From contig CAMSGF010000014.1 of NCBI GenBank assembly GCA_947058225.1, positions 1 to 10,883 of the forward strand: 10,883 nucleotides of DNA. The letters are read 5' to 3'. The DNA comes from an uncultured Eubacteriaceae bacterium (GTDB taxonomy: Bacteria; Bacillota; Clostridia; Eubacteriales; Anaerofustaceae). The position numbers were made by a program, and so were the translations under genes. The notes under the pieces are model-generated. The model was not told the origin of the DNA, ran no database searches, and was given only the letters and a program-made list of their open reading frames with translations. Positions 1 to 8,072 of the stretch are shown piece after piece (within the stretch, counting starts at the first letter, position 1; each line of letters opens with the position of its first letter).

Positions 1-215
1 ACTGTCTTGAAATTGTGAAACTTTGTAAAGATTATTCGGTTGAGGTTATCGTAAACTCCGATGCACACATTGCAACTGATGTGGGAAGTTTTGACGACAG
101 TCTTAAACTTCTTGAAAAAGCAAACTTTCCTCATGAACTTGTTGTAAATTCAAGTATGAAAAATTTAAAAAGCTATTTGGAAAGAATTAATAATAAAGTG
201 TATTTTGAAGGATAA
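1..215 (+). CDS. PHP-domain phosphatase (YcdX-like), C-terminal part only
   Basis: The reading frame is open from base 3 to the TAA at 213-215, so this is the last ~70 codons of a gene that begins outside the window. An in-frame GTG at 15 is not needed as a start. The NSDAH motif followed by a DVGSFDDSLKLLEK stretch and the closing NSSMKNLKSYLERI match the C-terminal end of the YcdX-type PHP (polymerase and histidinol phosphatase) family, where the Asp and His of SDAH are metal ligands. Family members are cytoplasmic metal-dependent phosphoesterases whose substrate is often unknown. The stop codon shares one base with the ATG of the next gene (TAATG), which indicates translational coupling. 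The family call is fairly firm; the substrate is not inferable. Confidence 0.8.
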   Translation, partial: CLEIVKLCKDYSVEVIVNSDAHIATDVGSFDDSLKLLEKANFPHELVVNSSMKNLKSYLERINNKVYFEG

Positions 216-856
216 TGAAAAATATGGATTATATAACCGTAAAAGAAAATTATGAAAGTGAAATAGAGATTAAAAAGTCTATATTTATAGGTCATATTTT
301 TCATACCGATACAGTTGATGAAGCAATAGACTATTTAGAACAGGTTAGAAAAAAGCATTATAAGGCTACTCATAATTGTTACGCTTATATAATCGGAGAA
401 AATAAAGAACATCAAAAGGCAAGCGATGACGGAGAACCTGCAAAGACGGCGGGCAGACCAATCTTAAATGTGATTGAACAAAATGATTTAACAAATGTGT
501 TAATAGTTGTTACGAGGTATTTTGGAGGAATAAAACTTGGTGCGGGAGGGCTTATAAGAGCGTATTCGGCAAGTGCGGCAGATGTCGTTCAAAAGGCTAA
601 TTTAATAAAAAAAGAAACTACAATGAAGATGAATTTGATGTATGATTATAGCCTTCATGGAAAAATAGAAGATTTTTTGAGAAAAAGCGGCTTTATGCTT
701 GAAACACCCTCCTTTTTGGATAGGGTAAGCTATAATATCTATGTAAATATAAATTTTTTGGATAAATTTAAGGAAGAATTAATCGATATAACAAATGCGA
801 AGGTAGAGATTAAGGAAGAGGGAATTTGTTATATAGATAAACCGTTTGGGAGGTAG
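215..856 (+). CDS. YigZ/IMPACT family protein
   Basis: This 213-residue protein has the full length of the YigZ family. The N-terminal UPF0029/IMPACT domain (about residues 18-125) shows KKSIFIGHI, ATHNCYAYIIG, the SDDGEPAKTAGRPI motif at 70-83 and VVTRYFGGIKLGAGGL at 98-113, all family hallmarks. The rest (about 140-195) fits the ferredoxin-like DUF1949 domain. Eukaryotic IMPACT relatives regulate the eIF2-alpha kinase GCN2; the bacterial role is unsettled, with ribosome- or RNA-related functions proposed. The start at 215 overlaps the preceding stop by one base and has GAAGG only 3 bases upstream. An in-frame ATG at 224, with a 12-base spacing, is an alternative start. The next gene begins 2 bases after its stop. 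The family assignment is secure. Confidence 0.93.
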   Translation: MKNMDYITVKENYESEIEIKKSIFIGHIFHTDTVDEAIDYLEQVRKKHYKATHNCYAYIIGENKEHQKASDDGEPAKTAGRPILNVIEQNDLTNVLIVVTRYFGGIKLGAGGLIRAYSASAADVVQKANLIKKETTMKMNLMYDYSLHGKIEDFLRKSGFMLETPSFLDRVSYNIYVNINFLDKFKEELIDITNAKVEIKEEGICYIDKPFGR

Positions 857-858
857 AA

Positions 859-1209
859 ATGGACTTTAACGCAGTTTATAAAAGTATAGTGGAAGAATAC
901 CCATCTCCGATTATGGTCGTAGATTTAAAGCATGATATAAGATATATGAACAAAAATGCCATAAAAAGATACGCACATAGAGGTGGTGAAAATCTGATTG
1001 GAAAAAGCCTGTTCGCCTGCCACAACGAACATTCAAAAGAGCTTGTATTAAAGGCTGTAAAAAAGTTACAAGACGATGAAAACTTAACCGTCGGTTATAA
1101 ATATTACAATAAAAAGCACAATGAAAATTTGTATATAATAGCCATACGGGATGAAAATAAAAAATTGATAGCATATTACGAAAGACACGAAGAGGTAGAC
1201 AATGTTTGA
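859..1209 (+). CDS. small stand-alone PAS-domain protein
   Basis: This 116-residue protein consists of little more than one PAS fold. It has an N-terminal helix, then PSPIMVVDLKHDIRYMNKNA (residues 15-34, the first PAS strands), LIGKSLFACHNEHS (46-59), and a C-terminal strand pair ending in IIAIRDENKKLIAYYE. The CH pair at 54-55 after IGKSLFA resembles the CHP motif of the PAS domain attached to DUF438 proteins. PAS domains bind small ligands, haem or flavin and sense redox state or metabolites. No output domain (kinase, cyclase, DNA-binding) is present, so it would have to act through a partner. It sits between yigZ and ruvA. A strong GGGAGGT site (848-854) lies over the end of yigZ, and its last 8 bases overlap ruvA. 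Its function is unknown. Confidence 0.8.
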   Translation: MDFNAVYKSIVEEYPSPIMVVDLKHDIRYMNKNAIKRYAHRGGENLIGKSLFACHNEHSKELVLKAVKKLQDDENLTVGYKYYNKKHNENLYIIAIRDENKKLIAYYERHEEVDNV

Positions 1210-1798
1210 TTATATTATCGGAAAAGTTACTTATGCAAATGAAGGAAAACTTGTGGTTGAAAATAACGGTGTTGGGTATGTTTTTAGTGTGTCAAATTCT
1301 TCTATGGTTAAACTTAGCAATGAAGAAAGTGACGTTAAGGTTTATACATATATGGCAGTGAGGGAGGATAATATTTCTTTATACGCATTTGCCGATACAC
1401 TTGAGAGAGATTTATTTTTAATGCTTATTACAGTTCCAAAGGTCGGTCCTAAAGTTGCACTTAATCTGTTAAGTCTTTACACTCCAAAAGAAGCGATTTA
1501 CAGCATAAGGACGTCCGATACGAAATCAATTTCCGCTGTGAGTGGGATAGGTAAAAAGACGGCGGAGCAGATTGTTTTTAATTTAAAAGATAAATTTGAT
1601 GATGAAGAAATTTATTTTGATATTCAAGAGGATAACTTCTCTGAATCATTATCTGTTAAAGACGATGCACTTGCAGCCCTTATTGCACTTGGATTTGACA
1701 GGGTGTACTGCACAAAGCTTATAAATGAGATTGAAATTGACGAAGAAATGACGGCAGAAGAAGTTATAACGCTGGCGCTTGGCAAGGTAAATATTTAA
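1202..1798 (+). CDS. ruvA: Holliday junction branch migration protein RuvA
   Basis: RuvA binds four-way DNA junctions as a tetramer and loads the RuvB motor during recombinational repair. At 198 residues it is of normal length. The N-terminal OB fold (about 1-63) has the usual MFDYIIGKV opening and the NGVGYVF turn. Two helix-hairpin-helix motifs follow: VPKVGPKVA near 78-86 and [12 protein letters not shown] at 113-124. An acidic linker (132-150) leads to the C-terminal domain III (151-195, [11 protein letters not shown] and [10 protein letters not shown]) that contacts RuvB. The start at 1202 overlaps the PAS gene by 8 bases and has GAAGAGG upstream. ruvB begins 13 bases downstream. No ruvC is seen beside it, so the junction resolvase must be encoded elsewhere or replaced. 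Confidence 0.97.
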   Translation: MFDYIIGKVTYANEGKLVVENNGVGYVFSVSNSSMVKLSNEESDVKVYTYMAVREDNISLYAFADTLERDLFLMLITVPKVGPKVALNLLSLYTPKEAIYSIRTSDTKSISAVSGIGKKTAEQIVFNLKDKFDDEEIYFDIQEDNFSESLSVKDDALAALIALGFDRVYCTKLINEIEIDEEMTAEEVITLALGKVNI

Positions 1799-1811
1799 GA
1801 GGATAAAAGAG

Positions 1812-2834
1812 ATGGAAAAAGAATTTGAGAACAGAATCGTAACTACAAAAAAGACTGAATACGACGTAGAACACGACAATAATTTAAGACCTAAGACGTT
1901 TGATGAATATGTCGGACAGGAAGAGATAAAAAAGAGAATGAAAATATTTATTCATTCCGCAAAGGAAAGGGGAGAACCGCTTGACCACGTGTTATTATAT
2001 GGTGCTCCGGGTCTTGGCAAGACGACTCTTGCAGGAGTTATCGCAAATGAACTTGGGGTGCATTTAAAAATTACATCGGGACCTGCGATAGAAAAGCCCG
2101 GAGATGTTGCGGCACTTCTTTCAGGGCTTAAAAAGAATGACGTGTTATTCATCGATGAAATTCACAGAATTAATAAGGCAGTTGAAGAGGTGTTATATCC
2201 TGCCATGGAAGATTTTGCCCTTGATATAATAATAGGGAAAGGACAGGGGGCGAAGTCATTAAGGCTTGACCTGCCGCCGTTTACACTTATCGGTGCGACT
2301 ACGCGGACAGGACTTTTATCCTCTCCTTTAAGAGATAGATTTGGAATGTTAAACCGACTTGAGATGTACAACGATGATGAACTTGTTGAGATTATAAAAA
2401 GAAGTGCAAGAATTTTAAATGTGTCTATAAAGAATGAGGGAGCAATGGAGATAGCGAAGAGGTCAAGAAAGACGCCGAGAATTGCAAACAGGTTTTTAAA
2501 GAGGATCAGAGATTACGCTCAGTATGTAAAGGCAGAAGAAATCGACAGACAGGTTACATTAAAAGCACTTAATTTATTGTCGGTTGATAAAAACGGACTT
2601 GACAAGAGTGATATACACATATTGGAAATTATAATAAAAAGTTTTGACGGAGGACCTGTCGGTCTTGATACGATAGCTGCAATGGTTGGGGAGGAAAGCG
2701 ATACGCTTGTGGACGTGTATGAGCCTTATTTATTGCAGCTTGGGTTTATCAACAGAACGCCGAGGGGTAGGGTTGCGACAAGGCTTGCGTATGAATATCT
2801 TGGGATTCCTTTTGAGAAAAAGGAGGATATGTAA
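1812..2834 (+). CDS. ruvB: Holliday junction branch migration DNA helicase RuvB
   Basis: RuvB is the AAA+ hexameric motor that pumps DNA through the RuvA-bound junction. At 340 residues it is full length. Visible motifs are [12 protein letters not shown] (25-36), Walker [10 protein letters not shown] (64-72), Walker [11 protein letters not shown] (110-119), sensor 1 GATTRTG (161-167) and the arginine-finger region PLRDRFG (172-178, with R174). Sensor 2 falls in [16 protein letters not shown], and the C-terminal winged helix includes [15 protein letters not shown] and ends with TPRGRVAT. The start is supported by AAGAGGA at 1797-1803. The stop TAA shares its last base with the queA ATG (TAATG), so the two genes are probably translationally coupled. 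The ruvA-ruvB-queA order is common in Gram-positive bacteria. Confidence 0.98.
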   Translation: MEKEFENRIVTTKKTEYDVEHDNNLRPKTFDEYVGQEEIKKRMKIFIHSAKERGEPLDHVLLYGAPGLGKTTLAGVIANELGVHLKITSGPAIEKPGDVAALLSGLKKNDVLFIDEIHRINKAVEEVLYPAMEDFALDIIIGKGQGAKSLRLDLPPFTLIGATTRTGLLSSPLRDRFGMLNRLEMYNDDELVEIIKRSARILNVSIKNEGAMEIAKRSRKTPRIANRFLKRIRDYAQYVKAEEIDRQVTLKALNLLSVDKNGLDKSDIHILEIIIKSFDGGPVGLDTIAAMVGEESDTLVDVYEPYLLQLGFINRTPRGRVATRLAYEYLGIPFEKKEDM

Positions 2835-3859
2835 TGAGGACTGAAGATTTTAATTACGACCTGCCTGAAGAACTTATCGCACAGCACCCTGAAAAAGAGA
2901 GGGATAACTCAAGGTTACTCGTGGTTGACAGAGAACACGATAAAACTTATCATAAGCACTTTTACGATATATTGGACTATTTAAACGAAGGGGATACCAT
3001 TGTATTAAATGATTCCAAAGTTTTGCACGCAAGGCTTTTTGGGAAAAAGGAGGAAACGGGGGCGAAGATAGAAGTCTTTGTTTTAAAACTTTTAAGTGAT
3101 AATGATTTTGAAGTTCTCATAAGACCTTCAAAGAGAGTAAAGATAGGAACAAAAGTCATCATTGATGATAATTTATCCCTTATAGTCAAAGAAAAATTTG
3201 AAGAGGGGCTTGCAAAAGTTAATTTTACCTGTAAAAGTGGTGATGTGTTTGATTATATAGAAAAGGTGGGACAAGTACCCCTGCCACCGTATATAAAAGA
3301 AAAGCTCACCGACCAAAATAGATACCAAACGGTTTATGCCAAAGATTTAGGCTCAACTGCCGCTCCGACAGCAGGACTTCATTTTACAAATGAACTTCTT
3401 AAAAAAATAAAGGATAAAAATGTTAATATTGCATATGTTACTTTGCACGTTGGACTTGGAACATTTAAGCCGGTAAGCAGTGAGGATATAGAAGAACATA
3501 AGATGCACACTGAAAGTTTTACAGTCGGAGAGGACGCAGTAAATAAGATAAATAACTCAAAGGAAAACGGGAAAAAAGTTGTTGCGGTTGGGACAACTTG
3601 TGTTAGGACTTTGGAGAGTGTATACAAAAAGTATGGGAAGATAATACCATGTGCTATGGATACTGATATATTTATATATCCCGGCTTTAAATTTAATGTG
3701 GTGGACAGCCTTATCACTAATTTTCATCTTCCAAAGTCTACCTTGTTAATGTTAATCAGTGCATTTTATGAAAGGGAAAAGATACTTAAAGTTTACGAAG
3801 AGGCTATAAATGAGAGATATAGATTTTTCAGCTTCGGAGATGCTATGTTATTATTATAA
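2834..3859 (+). CDS. queA: S-adenosylmethionine:tRNA ribosyltransferase-isomerase QueA
   Basis: QueA transfers and isomerises the ribosyl part of S-adenosylmethionine onto preQ1 at tRNA position 34, giving epoxyqueuosine, the penultimate step of queuosine synthesis. The 341-residue length is normal. Conserved blocks are FNYDLPEELIAQHP at the start, LNDSKVLHARLFG (58-70), VGQVPLPPYI, YQTVYAKDLGSTAAPTAGLHFT, LHVGLGTFKPV, LITNFHLPKSTLLMLISAF and the closing RYRFFSFGDAMLL. AGGAGG about 9 bases upstream, inside the end of ruvB, and the one-base overlap fix the start. The usual next gene, tgt (tRNA-guanine transglycosylase), is absent; an aminotransferase gene follows instead. The function is secure. 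Confidence 0.98.
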   Translation: MRTEDFNYDLPEELIAQHPEKERDNSRLLVVDREHDKTYHKHFYDILDYLNEGDTIVLNDSKVLHARLFGKKEETGAKIEVFVLKLLSDNDFEVLIRPSKRVKIGTKVIIDDNLSLIVKEKFEEGLAKVNFTCKSGDVFDYIEKVGQVPLPPYIKEKLTDQNRYQTVYAKDLGSTAAPTAGLHFTNELLKKIKDKNVNIAYVTLHVGLGTFKPVSSEDIEEHKMHTESFTVGEDAVNKINNSKENGKKVVAVGTTCVRTLESVYKKYGKIIPCAMDTDIFIYPGFKFNVVDSLITNFHLPKSTLLMLISAFYEREKILKVYEEAINERYRFFSFGDAMLLL

Positions 3860-3873
3860 AAAGGAGAGAGGAA

Positions 3874-5073
3874 ATGAGAAAAGAATTATCGAGTGATTTA
3901 AAAAAGATTTCACCGTCTATGACTTTGGCGGTGACGGCAAAAGCAAATGAATTAAAGGCAAAGGGAATTAAGGTTTATGGCTTTGGAGCGGGGGAACCTG
4001 ACTTTGATACTCCAAAGGTTATAAGAGATGCAGCGGTTGAGGCAATGGAGAAGGGGTATACGAGATATACTCTTGTATCAGGCTTGGTGGAATTAAGAAA
4101 AGCTATTACAGAAAAATACAAAAAAGATTTTAATTTGGACTATGCGTTGGATGAAGTTCTAGTGTCAAGCGGTGCAAAGCATTCGCTTTCAACTGTTTTA
4201 AAGACGATATTAAGCGTTGGCGATGAAGTGATTCTTCCTGTGCCATACTGGGTAAGCTATTCTGAAATGGTTAAACTGACTGGAGGAAAACCGGTATTTT
4301 TAAAGACTAAAAAAGAAAATGATTTTGTCGTTACAAAAGAGCAGCTTGAATCGGTTATAACCGATAAAACAAAGGCAATTATAATAAACAATCCGTCAAA
4401 TCCGACGGGGGTTGTATATACAAAAGAACAGCTTGAAGCTGTTGCAGATGTATGTGTAAAACATGGAATTTATATAATAAGTGATGAGATATACGAAATG
4501 CTTTTATACGATGATACGAAATTTACGTGTATTGCATCTTTATCAGAGGAAGTAAAGGATATATCCATTATTATAAACGGCTGTTCAAAGGCTTATGCAA
4601 TGACGGGGTGGAGAATAGGATATACCCTTGCAAACAAAGACATCATAAAGGGTATGAACACAATTCAAGGACAGATGGTTTCTCACCCAAGCAGCATATC
4701 TCAATATGCGGCGATAACTGCTCTTACAACCGACCAGTCGATAACATATGATATGGTCAAAGAATACAAAAAGAGAAGGGAATATTCACTAAAGAAATTA
4801 GATACTATTAGTGATATTTCATATATCAAGCCACAGGGGGCATTTTATGTGTTTATAGATGTGTCTAAGCTTTACGGAAAAGTTTATGAAGGAAAGAAAA
4901 TCACTTCAAGCGTGGAATTTTGTTCTGCCCTCCTTGAAAGCAAACACGTTGCGATGGTTCCGGGCATCGGTTTTGGAGATGATGATTTTATAAGAATGTC
5001 ATATGCGACCGATATGGATACGATAAAAGAGGGACTTGATTTATTTGAAGAATTTATATCCGAATTAAAATAA
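3874..5073 (+). CDS. pyridoxal-phosphate aminotransferase, aspartate type (class I)
   Basis: A class I/II fold-type I aminotransferase of 399 residues, most like the Ib aspartate aminotransferases of Gram-positive bacteria that swap the amino group between aspartate and 2-oxoglutarate. Visible features are the GFGAGEPDFDTP substrate loop near 36-47, YTRY, SSGAKHSL (cofactor phosphate binding), NNPSNPTG with N176, SDEIYE with D204 and Y207, and the Schiff-base lysine K239 in SKAYAMTGWRIGY. R374 in DFIRMSYA is the expected substrate-carboxylate arginine. The start has AGGAG at 3862-3866. It lies 14 bases after queA and 25 before purB. Aspartate made here could feed purine synthesis, including the succinyl-AMP step just upstream of PurB, but that link is inference. 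Exact substrate preference (aspartate, aromatic or prephenate) cannot be read off. Confidence 0.9.
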   Translation: MRKELSSDLKKISPSMTLAVTAKANELKAKGIKVYGFGAGEPDFDTPKVIRDAAVEAMEKGYTRYTLVSGLVELRKAITEKYKKDFNLDYALDEVLVSSGAKHSLSTVLKTILSVGDEVILPVPYWVSYSEMVKLTGGKPVFLKTKKENDFVVTKEQLESVITDKTKAIIINNPSNPTGVVYTKEQLEAVADVCVKHGIYIISDEIYEMLLYDDTKFTCIASLSEEVKDISIIINGCSKAYAMTGWRIGYTLANKDIIKGMNTIQGQMVSHPSSISQYAAITALTTDQSITYDMVKEYKKRREYSLKKLDTISDISYIKPQGAFYVFIDVSKLYGKVYEGKKITSSVEFCSALLESKHVAMVPGIGFGDDDFIRMSYATDMDTIKEGLDLFEEFISELK

Positions 5074-5083
5074 AAACACATTT

Positions 5084-5102
5084 AGGAGAAATAATGTTAT
5101 GA
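5084..5102 (+). promoter_or_regulatory. purB ribosome binding site with overlapping ATG-TTA-TGA
   Basis: AGGAGA at 5084-5089 precedes two ATGs. The first (5094) lies only 4 bases away and opens a two-codon frame, ATG TTA TGA, whose stop overlaps the second ATG (5099). The second has a 9-base spacing and opens purB. The spacing favours 5099 as the real start; the tiny frame is probably chance but could affect initiation. Confidence 0.5.
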
Positions 5103-6529
5103 GAGATGTTTATACGAATCCGCTTATCGAAAGATATGCGAGCAGGGAAATGTTGTATATTTTTTCAGCCGATGAGAAGTTTTCAACTTGGAGAAAACTT
5201 TGGGTTGCTTTAGCAAAGGGGGAGAGGGAGTGTGGAATTGACATAAGCGAAGAACAAATTAAAAAGATGGAAGAGAATATATATAACATCGACTATGATA
5301 AAGCGAGGGAATATGAAAATAAGTTCAGACACGATGTTATGGCACACGTGCATACCTTTGGAGATACAGTCCCTGAAAGCAGGGGGATAATTCACCTTGG
5401 GGCGACGAGTGCGTATGTTGGGGACAACACAGACCTTATCATCTATAAAAAAGCAATGGAGCTTATAAAAAAACAGCTTGTGAATTTGATAAAAGCATTA
5501 AGTGATTTTGCACTTGAATATAAGGCCTTGCCGACTCTTGGTTTTACTCATTTTCAGCCCGCACAGCTTACGACTGTGGGTAAAAGGGCGACACTTTGGA
5601 TTCAGGATTTATTGCTTGATTTAGAAGAAATTGATTTTGTCTTGTCAACTTTCAGAATGAGAGGGGTTAAAGGGACAACGGGAACACAGGCGAGCTTTAT
5701 GGCATTATTTAATAATGATGAAGAAAAGATAAAAAAACTCAATAAATTTGTTTGCAGGGAAATGGGATTTGACGATGATTTTACGGTTACGGGGCAGACC
5801 TATCCGAGAAAATTTGATTCGAGAGTTGTGAATGCACTTTCAGCCGTAGCGCAAAGTCTGCACAAATTTGCAACAGATATAAGACTTTTACAGAATTTAA
5901 AGGAAATTGAAGAACCTTTTGAAAAAAGTCAAATCGGCTCTTCTGCTATGGCTTATAAGAGAAACCCTATGAGAAGTGAGAGAATCTGTTCTCTTTCAAG
6001 GCTTATTATGGCAAATGCCTTAAACCCTCCTATGACAGCTTCGGTTCAGTGGTTTGAAAGGACTCTTGATGATTCTGCGAACAGGAGAATCAGTATTCCT
6101 GAATCGTTTTTGTGTCTTGACGGGATACTTCAAATTGCCATAAATATAGCAAGCGGACTTCAGGTATATGAAAAAGTAATTCATAAGCATATTATGGCTG
6201 AACTTCCGTTTATGACGAGTGAAAACATACTTATGGAAAGCGTTAAAAGGGGAGGGGACAGGCAGGCTCTTCATGAAAAGATAAGGGTATATTCTATGGA
6301 AGCAGGAGCTGTTGTTAAAAAAGAGGGGAAAGCCAATGATTTGCTTGAAAGAATTGCGAAGGACAGTGAATTTAATTTGAATTTAGATGAAATTAAAGAT
6401 ATATTAAAGCCTGAAAAGTACATCGGAAGGAGCATTCATCAGGTTGAGGAGTTTTACGAAAATGATGTAAAGCCTGTTCTTGAGGAGAATAAAGAACTTC
6501 TTGGAATGGATGTTGAACTAAAAGTATAA
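5099..6529 (+). CDS. purB: adenylosuccinate lyase PurB
   Basis: PurB removes fumarate from SAICAR and from adenylosuccinate, so it acts twice in AMP synthesis. The protein has 476 residues, longer than the roughly 430-residue Bacillus form. Its opening (NPLIERYASREMLYIFS, then FSTWRKLWVALAKGE) resembles the animal ADSL-type subgroup. Catalytic features are visible: LGATSAYVGDN, T150-H151 in GFTHFQPAQLTT (general acid region), and the fumarase/lyase signature GSSAMAYKRNPM at 280-291 with the mobile-loop serines S281/S282. It is the last gene of the left-hand operon, with a terminator starting 15 bases after its stop. No frameshift or missing residue was noticed. The call is secure. Confidence 0.97.
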   Translation: MRDVYTNPLIERYASREMLYIFSADEKFSTWRKLWVALAKGERECGIDISEEQIKKMEENIYNIDYDKAREYENKFRHDVMAHVHTFGDTVPESRGIIHLGATSAYVGDNTDLIIYKKAMELIKKQLVNLIKALSDFALEYKALPTLGFTHFQPAQLTTVGKRATLWIQDLLLDLEEIDFVLSTFRMRGVKGTTGTQASFMALFNNDEEKIKKLNKFVCREMGFDDDFTVTGQTYPRKFDSRVVNALSAVAQSLHKFATDIRLLQNLKEIEEPFEKSQIGSSAMAYKRNPMRSERICSLSRLIMANALNPPMTASVQWFERTLDDSANRRISIPESFLCLDGILQIAINIASGLQVYEKVIHKHIMAELPFMTSENILMESVKRGGDRQALHEKIRVYSMEAGAVVKKEGKANDLLERIAKDSEFNLNLDEIKDILKPEKYIGRSIHQVEEFYENDVKPVLEENKELLGMDVELKV

Positions 6530-6544
6530 AAAATGTAAAAAGAT

Positions 6545-6575
6545 AAACCACCGCTAAAGCGGTGGTTTTTTATTT
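6545..6575 (+). terminator. intrinsic terminator of the purB operon
   Basis: A perfect 10-base-pair stem, AAACCACCGC (6545-6554) with GCGGTGGTTT (6559-6568), closes a TAAA loop and runs into a T-rich tail (TTTTTTATTT). It lies 15 bases after the purB stop and ends the left-hand gene cluster. Confidence 0.93.
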
Positions 6576-6585
6576 ATATTTATAT

Positions 6586-6623
6586 TTTAAAATAAAAACT
6601 CACCGTAAAAACGGTGAGTTTTT
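6586..6623 (-). terminator. intrinsic terminator of the anti-sigma operon
   Basis: The arms AAAAACTCACCGT (6594-6606) and ACGGTGAGTTTTT (6611-6623) form a 13-base-pair stem with an AAAA loop. Read on the minus strand, the stem is followed by TTTTTATTTT, so it ends the leftward unit whose last stop is at 6643-6645. On the plus strand it is followed by a shorter T run, so it may also act as a backup for the purB side. Confidence 0.9.
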
Positions 6624-6642
6624 GAAAATTTGTATAACCTGT

Positions 6643-7539
6643 TTAGTTTTTATCATTGACATTCCAGACTAAATACAAACCCTGATTCTTTAGTTCATCT
6701 GTGCTTTTCTTGTTTATGTCGGATAAATCGCCCTCATAGTAATAAATATTTTCTATATTTTCTACATTAAAATCTTTATTAGGAACGGTGATTGTAATTT
6801 CCTGCTCTGTTTTAGATAAGTCATTTCCTGTTTTACTTATGCTCAAACTGATATCATTACCTTCTTCCTTTTCTTCTGTTTTTACAATTTCCCCGTTATT
6901 TCTCTTTTCTTTCTTATATTCAATCTGATTATCTTTGCTCGTTTCTCCTTCAACATTGTAGGTCACATCAGCGTCAACAGTTTCTTCAATCATCTGTGCG
7001 TTTTGATAGTCGACCATAATTCCTGAATTCATAATATTTATAAAGTTATTGCTCTTATCTTTATCCTTTGTCATCTTTGTGGCAAGAGTTGAACTGACAT
7101 TGACATAAACATCGTAATTCCCGTTTTTATTCTTTTCGATAATTGAATCGGCTCTTTTGTAGTTGTCGGCATTTATATTGAGATTAAATTCATTTTTAGT
7201 TTGTTTACCTATGCTTATAAGTCCCTTTTCATATTTCATAATATTTTCATGTGCATAGATACCCTGATATCCTCCTCCTATCATTAAGAGGGCTGCGATT
7301 GCAATAGTCATTGCCTTATATACTGTCTTTTTCTTCATACTTTTTGAAAAGTTTTTAAATGCATTTTTTTCTTCTTTTTTGTTATCTTCTTTTTGAACCT
7401 CTGACATAATTTTAAATTCCGCGTTGCATTTTTTGCAAGCTTTAAGATGATTTTCAACAAACTTTCTTGAGGTATCAGAACATACGTTATCCAAATAAAG
7501 CGGCAGCAAATCTCTTACAATATCACATTCATTATTCAT
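6643..7539 (-). CDS. membrane anti-sigma factor with N-terminal zinc finger
   Basis: This 298-residue protein has the layout of an ECF anti-sigma factor. The cytoplasmic N-terminus holds C5, C20 and the H31-x3-C35-x2-C38 motif (HLKACKKC), the ZAS/zf-HC2 zinc-binding signature, preceded by the common DLLPLYLDNVCS stretch. A Lys-rich linker (about 48-75) leads to one membrane helix near 75-95 (AMTIAIAALLMIGGG). About 200 outward-facing residues follow, rich in Asn, Lys and Glu, with no fold I recognise. Its start has GGAGAAA upstream and overlaps the end of the sigma gene by 8 bases, the usual pairing of an ECF sigma factor with its inhibitor. It probably holds the sigma factor at the membrane until an envelope signal arrives; that signal is unknown. 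Confidence 0.88.
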   Translation of the reverse strand: MNNECDIVRDLLPLYLDNVCSDTSRKFVENHLKACKKCNAEFKIMSEVQKEDNKKEEKNAFKNFSKSMKKKTVYKAMTIAIAALLMIGGGYQGIYAHENIMKYEKGLISIGKQTKNEFNLNINADNYKRADSIIEKNKNGNYDVYVNVSSTLATKMTKDKDKSNNFINIMNSGIMVDYQNAQMIEETVDADVTYNVEGETSKDNQIEYKKEKRNNGEIVKTEEKEEGNDISLSISKTGNDLSKTEQEITITVPNKDFNVENIENIYYYEGDLSDINKKSTDELKNQGLYLVWNVNDKN

Positions 7540-8029
7540 CGTATTTCTCCTTTATCTTTATCTTTGAACGATAATAAGTAACCCTTGCCCAGTTCTCCGA
7601 TTTTGAAAAAACTTCTCCTATATTTTTAAAAGACAATTCCCCGAAAGTTCTAAGTGAAAAAACTTCTTTGTACGGCTCCTCAAGTGAATGTAAAATCTTA
7701 TGAAGCTCTATATTCTTTTCACTGTCGATTAAAACCGATATAAAATCATCTTTTGAAATTAATTCTTCTTCTGATAATGTCTGTCTGTTTTTTTGTTTAT
7801 TATAATACGTGAAGTAAGTATTCTTTGCTATCTGACATAACCACACCACCATTTTATATTTCTCATCATATTTATCGATATTTTTTAATGCCTTATAAAA
7901 TGTTTCCTGTGTTATATCCTCTGCCACAGCTTCTTTTTTACACATTGAAAGTATATACTTATAAACGATATTATAATATTTGGAGTAAACCTGTTCAAAA
8001 TCCATTTCTTTCTCACTTTCTTCGTTCAT
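7532..8029 (-). CDS. ECF-family RNA polymerase sigma factor (sigma-70 group 4)
   Basis: This 165-residue protein contains only sigma regions 2 and 4, as ECF factors do. Region 2 (about 10-80) includes AEDITQETFYKALKNID and the WLCQIAKNTYFTYY segment expected to melt and read the -10. Region 4 (about 105-162) includes LEEPYKEVFSLRTFGELSFKNIGEVF and the recognition helix around SENWARVTYYRSKIKIK, which reads the -35. It would direct RNA polymerase to a small set of envelope-stress genes when freed from the anti-sigma factor encoded next to it. Two starts are possible: Met1 at 8029 with no clear Shine-Dalgarno, or Met9 at 8005, where the sequence resumes with MDFEQVYSKYY as family members often begin. 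A possible ECF promoter just upstream would favour Met9. Confidence 0.93.
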   Translation of the reverse strand: MNEESEKEMDFEQVYSKYYNIVYKYILSMCKKEAVAEDITQETFYKALKNIDKYDEKYKMVVWLCQIAKNTYFTYYNKQKNRQTLSEEELISKDDFISVLIDSEKNIELHKILHSLEEPYKEVFSLRTFGELSFKNIGEVFSKSENWARVTYYRSKIKIKEKYDE

Positions 8030-8034
8030 ATGTA

Positions 8035-8061
8035 ATACTTTTTAAATTCACTTTTGTTACA
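8035..8061 (-). promoter_or_regulatory. possible ECF-type promoter of the sigma gene
   Basis: On the minus strand the gap between the DUF2812 gene and the sigma gene contains TGTAAC (8061-8056), 17 bases, then GTAT (8038-8035). The AAC-type -35 and the spacing resemble ECF promoters such as those of B. subtilis SigX and SigW, and suggest self-activation. Transcription would start near 8028, too close for Met1 but suitable for Met9 at 8005. In such AT-rich DNA a chance match is quite possible. Confidence 0.35.
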
Positions 8062-8072
8062 AAAATTTCATT

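Noticed and set aside
3379..3717. 112-codon minus-strand open frame inside queA
   Set aside because: It lies entirely within the well-supported queA gene, has no family features and is a shadow of its codon usage.
5094..5102. ATG-TTA-TGA as a regulatory leader peptide for purB
   Set aside because: A two-codon frame 4 bases from the Shine-Dalgarno is more easily explained by chance in AT-rich DNA; it is noted only at the ribosome binding site.
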